Source: Thermoplasmata archaeon
GTDB taxonomy: Archaea > Thermoplasmatota > Thermoplasmata > UBA10834
DNA: 64,000 bases
Reading direction: 5' to 3'
Assembly: GCA_020696365.1 (NCBI GenBank)
Contig: JAEHCM010000003.1
Coordinates: 154,672 to 218,671 of the forward strand
The first letter of the stretch is position 1. Each line of letters opens with the position of its first letter. This document shows, piece after piece, positions 62,785 through 64,000 of the stretch. The position numbers and the translations under genes are program-made. A model generated the notes under the pieces. It was not told where the DNA came from, made no database searches, and saw nothing but the letters and a program-made list of their open reading frames with translations.

Positions 62785-63000
62785 CGTTATATCCTGTTAT
62801 TGTAACGTTATGCTAAAGCTTGAAGCGACGTTGATAAGAGCGCGTAACGCGCTATACGTTGACGTACAGTTACGTACACTAGGTCCAGAGCGCTTCGGTT
62901 AAGTTCTTAAGCCTGGTTCCGATATATGCTATATTGAGACTGCGGAGCGGGCAATGACCCCTCTAGGAAGGATTCCGAGTCCGTTCCCACCGTCTCGATT

Positions 63001-63762
63001 TTATCTGTATTCTTTTAGGCTCGGCACTTTCTCAGGCCGTTTCTTACCGAGTCTGTGAACTAAGTGCTTCTGGATGAAATCAAACGCTACTGCATTATTG
63101 GAATCATTCAGGTAGTCTCTCGCAGTTCCAGCAACCAGGTCAGCAATCTGTAATCCTGGTATCTTCTTGCTGTTCTCATAGACTGGTTCCAGAGACACTT
63201 TATGACCTATAGATAGCGACCTCATATCTTTTCCTAGATACATCTCGACTGCTTTCTTCCACACGGTCTCATCAAACACAATGGCCACTTCAAGTGTCTC
63301 CTCGGAATCGTACGTGAAGAGCGGCCCCAGAAGGGACACCACGCTTCTGGCGCGAAGCCAATTCGGGAAATCCGGGTCAGGGCGGCCCTTGCCGTGCATC
63401 ACGCTGTGAAAACAGGATTCACAAAGAACGCTCACCGCGGAAGCCGTGAACGCAATCGGCGACCGCTCCCATACTCGGTGAGTTGAAGATATGGTGCTGT
63501 CGTATGATGCCCTGGTTACTGCCTGAGGAAGCAACTGGTTGACATACTTTCCAGCAGAATGCGAGTATTTCAGCTCGATGGGCGTCTTTCCAACCAAGGT
63601 ACCCATTGTGTTGCGAAGTTCGATGACCGTATCTCTCAGGACCTTGGGTGCGCCATATTCCACTTTAGGGATGCACCACACAGCTCCAGCGCAGAAGAAC
63701 GGCTTTCCAGTGGTGGGGTCCGGGCGGTGACTCTCGTCTATGAATACAAACACCCTCGCCAT
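63001..63762 (-). CDS. DUF3800 protein
   Basis: 253 aa. VFVFIDESHRPDPTTGKPFF at the start, VAIVFDETVWKKAVEMYLG in the middle, and PGLQIADLVAGTARDYLND near the end are the acidic motifs of DUF3800, an RNase H-like fold common in mobile and defence islands. The acidic residues look complete (DES, FDE, AD), so nuclease activity is possible but unproven in the family. Confidence 0.85.
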   Translation of the reverse strand: MARVFVFIDESHRPDPTTGKPFFCAGAVWCIPKVEYGAPKVLRDTVIELRNTMGTLVGKTPIELKYSHSAGKYVNQLLPQAVTRASYDSTISSTHRVWERSPIAFTASAVSVLCESCFHSVMHGKGRPDPDFPNWLRARSVVSLLGPLFTYDSEETLEVAIVFDETVWKKAVEMYLGKDMRSLSIGHKVSLEPVYENSKKIPGLQIADLVAGTARDYLNDSNNAVAFDFIQKHLVHRLGKKRPEKVPSLKEYR

Positions 63763-63903
63763 ACCTCACGCGAAGGATTAGGAGGATGATAGACTTTTCC
63801 AGGTGGACCTCTGACATCTGGAGCCTCGCCCACAACGCCTCCCCCTGAGAAAGGGCCACATGCAGGGGAGAAATGAAAGAGGTTTGCTCCGGTTAATTCC
63901 AGT

Positions 63904-63942
63904 GAGAAAAGGCCATAGGGGCGGGAGAGAAGCCCTTAAGCC
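63904..63942 (+). repeat. Dispersed GAGAAAAGGCCATAGGGGCG element with AGAAGCCCTTAAGCC tail, copy D
   Basis: Exact core match to copies A-C, with the tail as in copy C. It stands in the last 240 bases, between the DUF3800 start and the window edge, where no gene is seen. Confidence 0.75.
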
Positions 63943-64000
63943 GCCCATTGCTCGAATGGCGGCAAGATTTCCCCTTTCCCCTTTCCCATCGGCCTATACT

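Overview
The window is archaeal. It carries fibrillarin, archaeal-type S15, Kae1, a RecJ/GAN-type DHH nuclease, a JAMM desampylase-like protein, Bat-type and DUF134 regulators, and TATA-box promoters placed about 30 nt before leaderless starts. The heliorhodopsin, the Hdr-like proteins and the G+C-rich coding suggest a member of Thermoplasmatota; this placement is inferred, since no 16S rRNA is present.

Positions 1-43.9 kb are mostly chromosomal core. 1-4.4 kb: a partial BPL_N-type amidotransferase-like gene and two exported beta-helix/propeller proteins, then tRNA-Val(GAC). 5.2-9.4 kb: an overlapping operon of a degenerate HdrA-like protein, an MvhD-HdrC-HdrB fusion, a 34-residue protein, an anchored exterior protein and a Cys/His protein. 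9.4-11 kb: small genes, including one split by a C8 tract. 11-17.5 kb: a Fe-S/redox-maturation cluster (DUF134, Bat-like HTH, DUF1847 interrupted by an in-frame TAG, DsrE, Mrp, NifU-like, two NifX-like, several zinc ribbons, two ferredoxin-containing MinD ATPases). 17.7-30 kb: flavodoxin, GNAT, CLC channel, two large sensor kinases and a disulfide oxidoreductase. 30-43 kb: housekeeping genes including kae1, heliorhodopsin, recJ-like, rps15, nudix, flpA, IMPase, NAD kinase, JAMM, glmU-like and glmM-like.

From tRNA-Leu(CAG) at 43.9 kb to the right edge the sequence is an accessory island. It has two tyrosine integrases, a serine recombinase, a plasmid-type ATPase with a phased motif array, RHH and AbrB regulators, several small membrane or zinc proteins, a HEPN protein, a thioredoxin/TM/LAGLIDADG-like trio, a full type I restriction-modification operon (hsdM-hsdS-hsdR-ygjP) preceded by a nine-unit hairpin array, a truncated Nmad-like gene, an 11-bp iteron-like array and a DUF3800 gene. 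Some genes (46-48 kb) are visibly A+T richer.

Recurrent non-genic signals tie the two halves together: four copies of a roughly 21-bp element (GAGAAAAGGCCATAGGGGCG + G), four tRNA 3'-end scars, and TCTCATATGAGA palindromes bracketing the HEPN block. Several genes have no ATG/GTG/TTG start available and seem to begin with CTG (three) or ACG (one), usually at stop-start overlaps.
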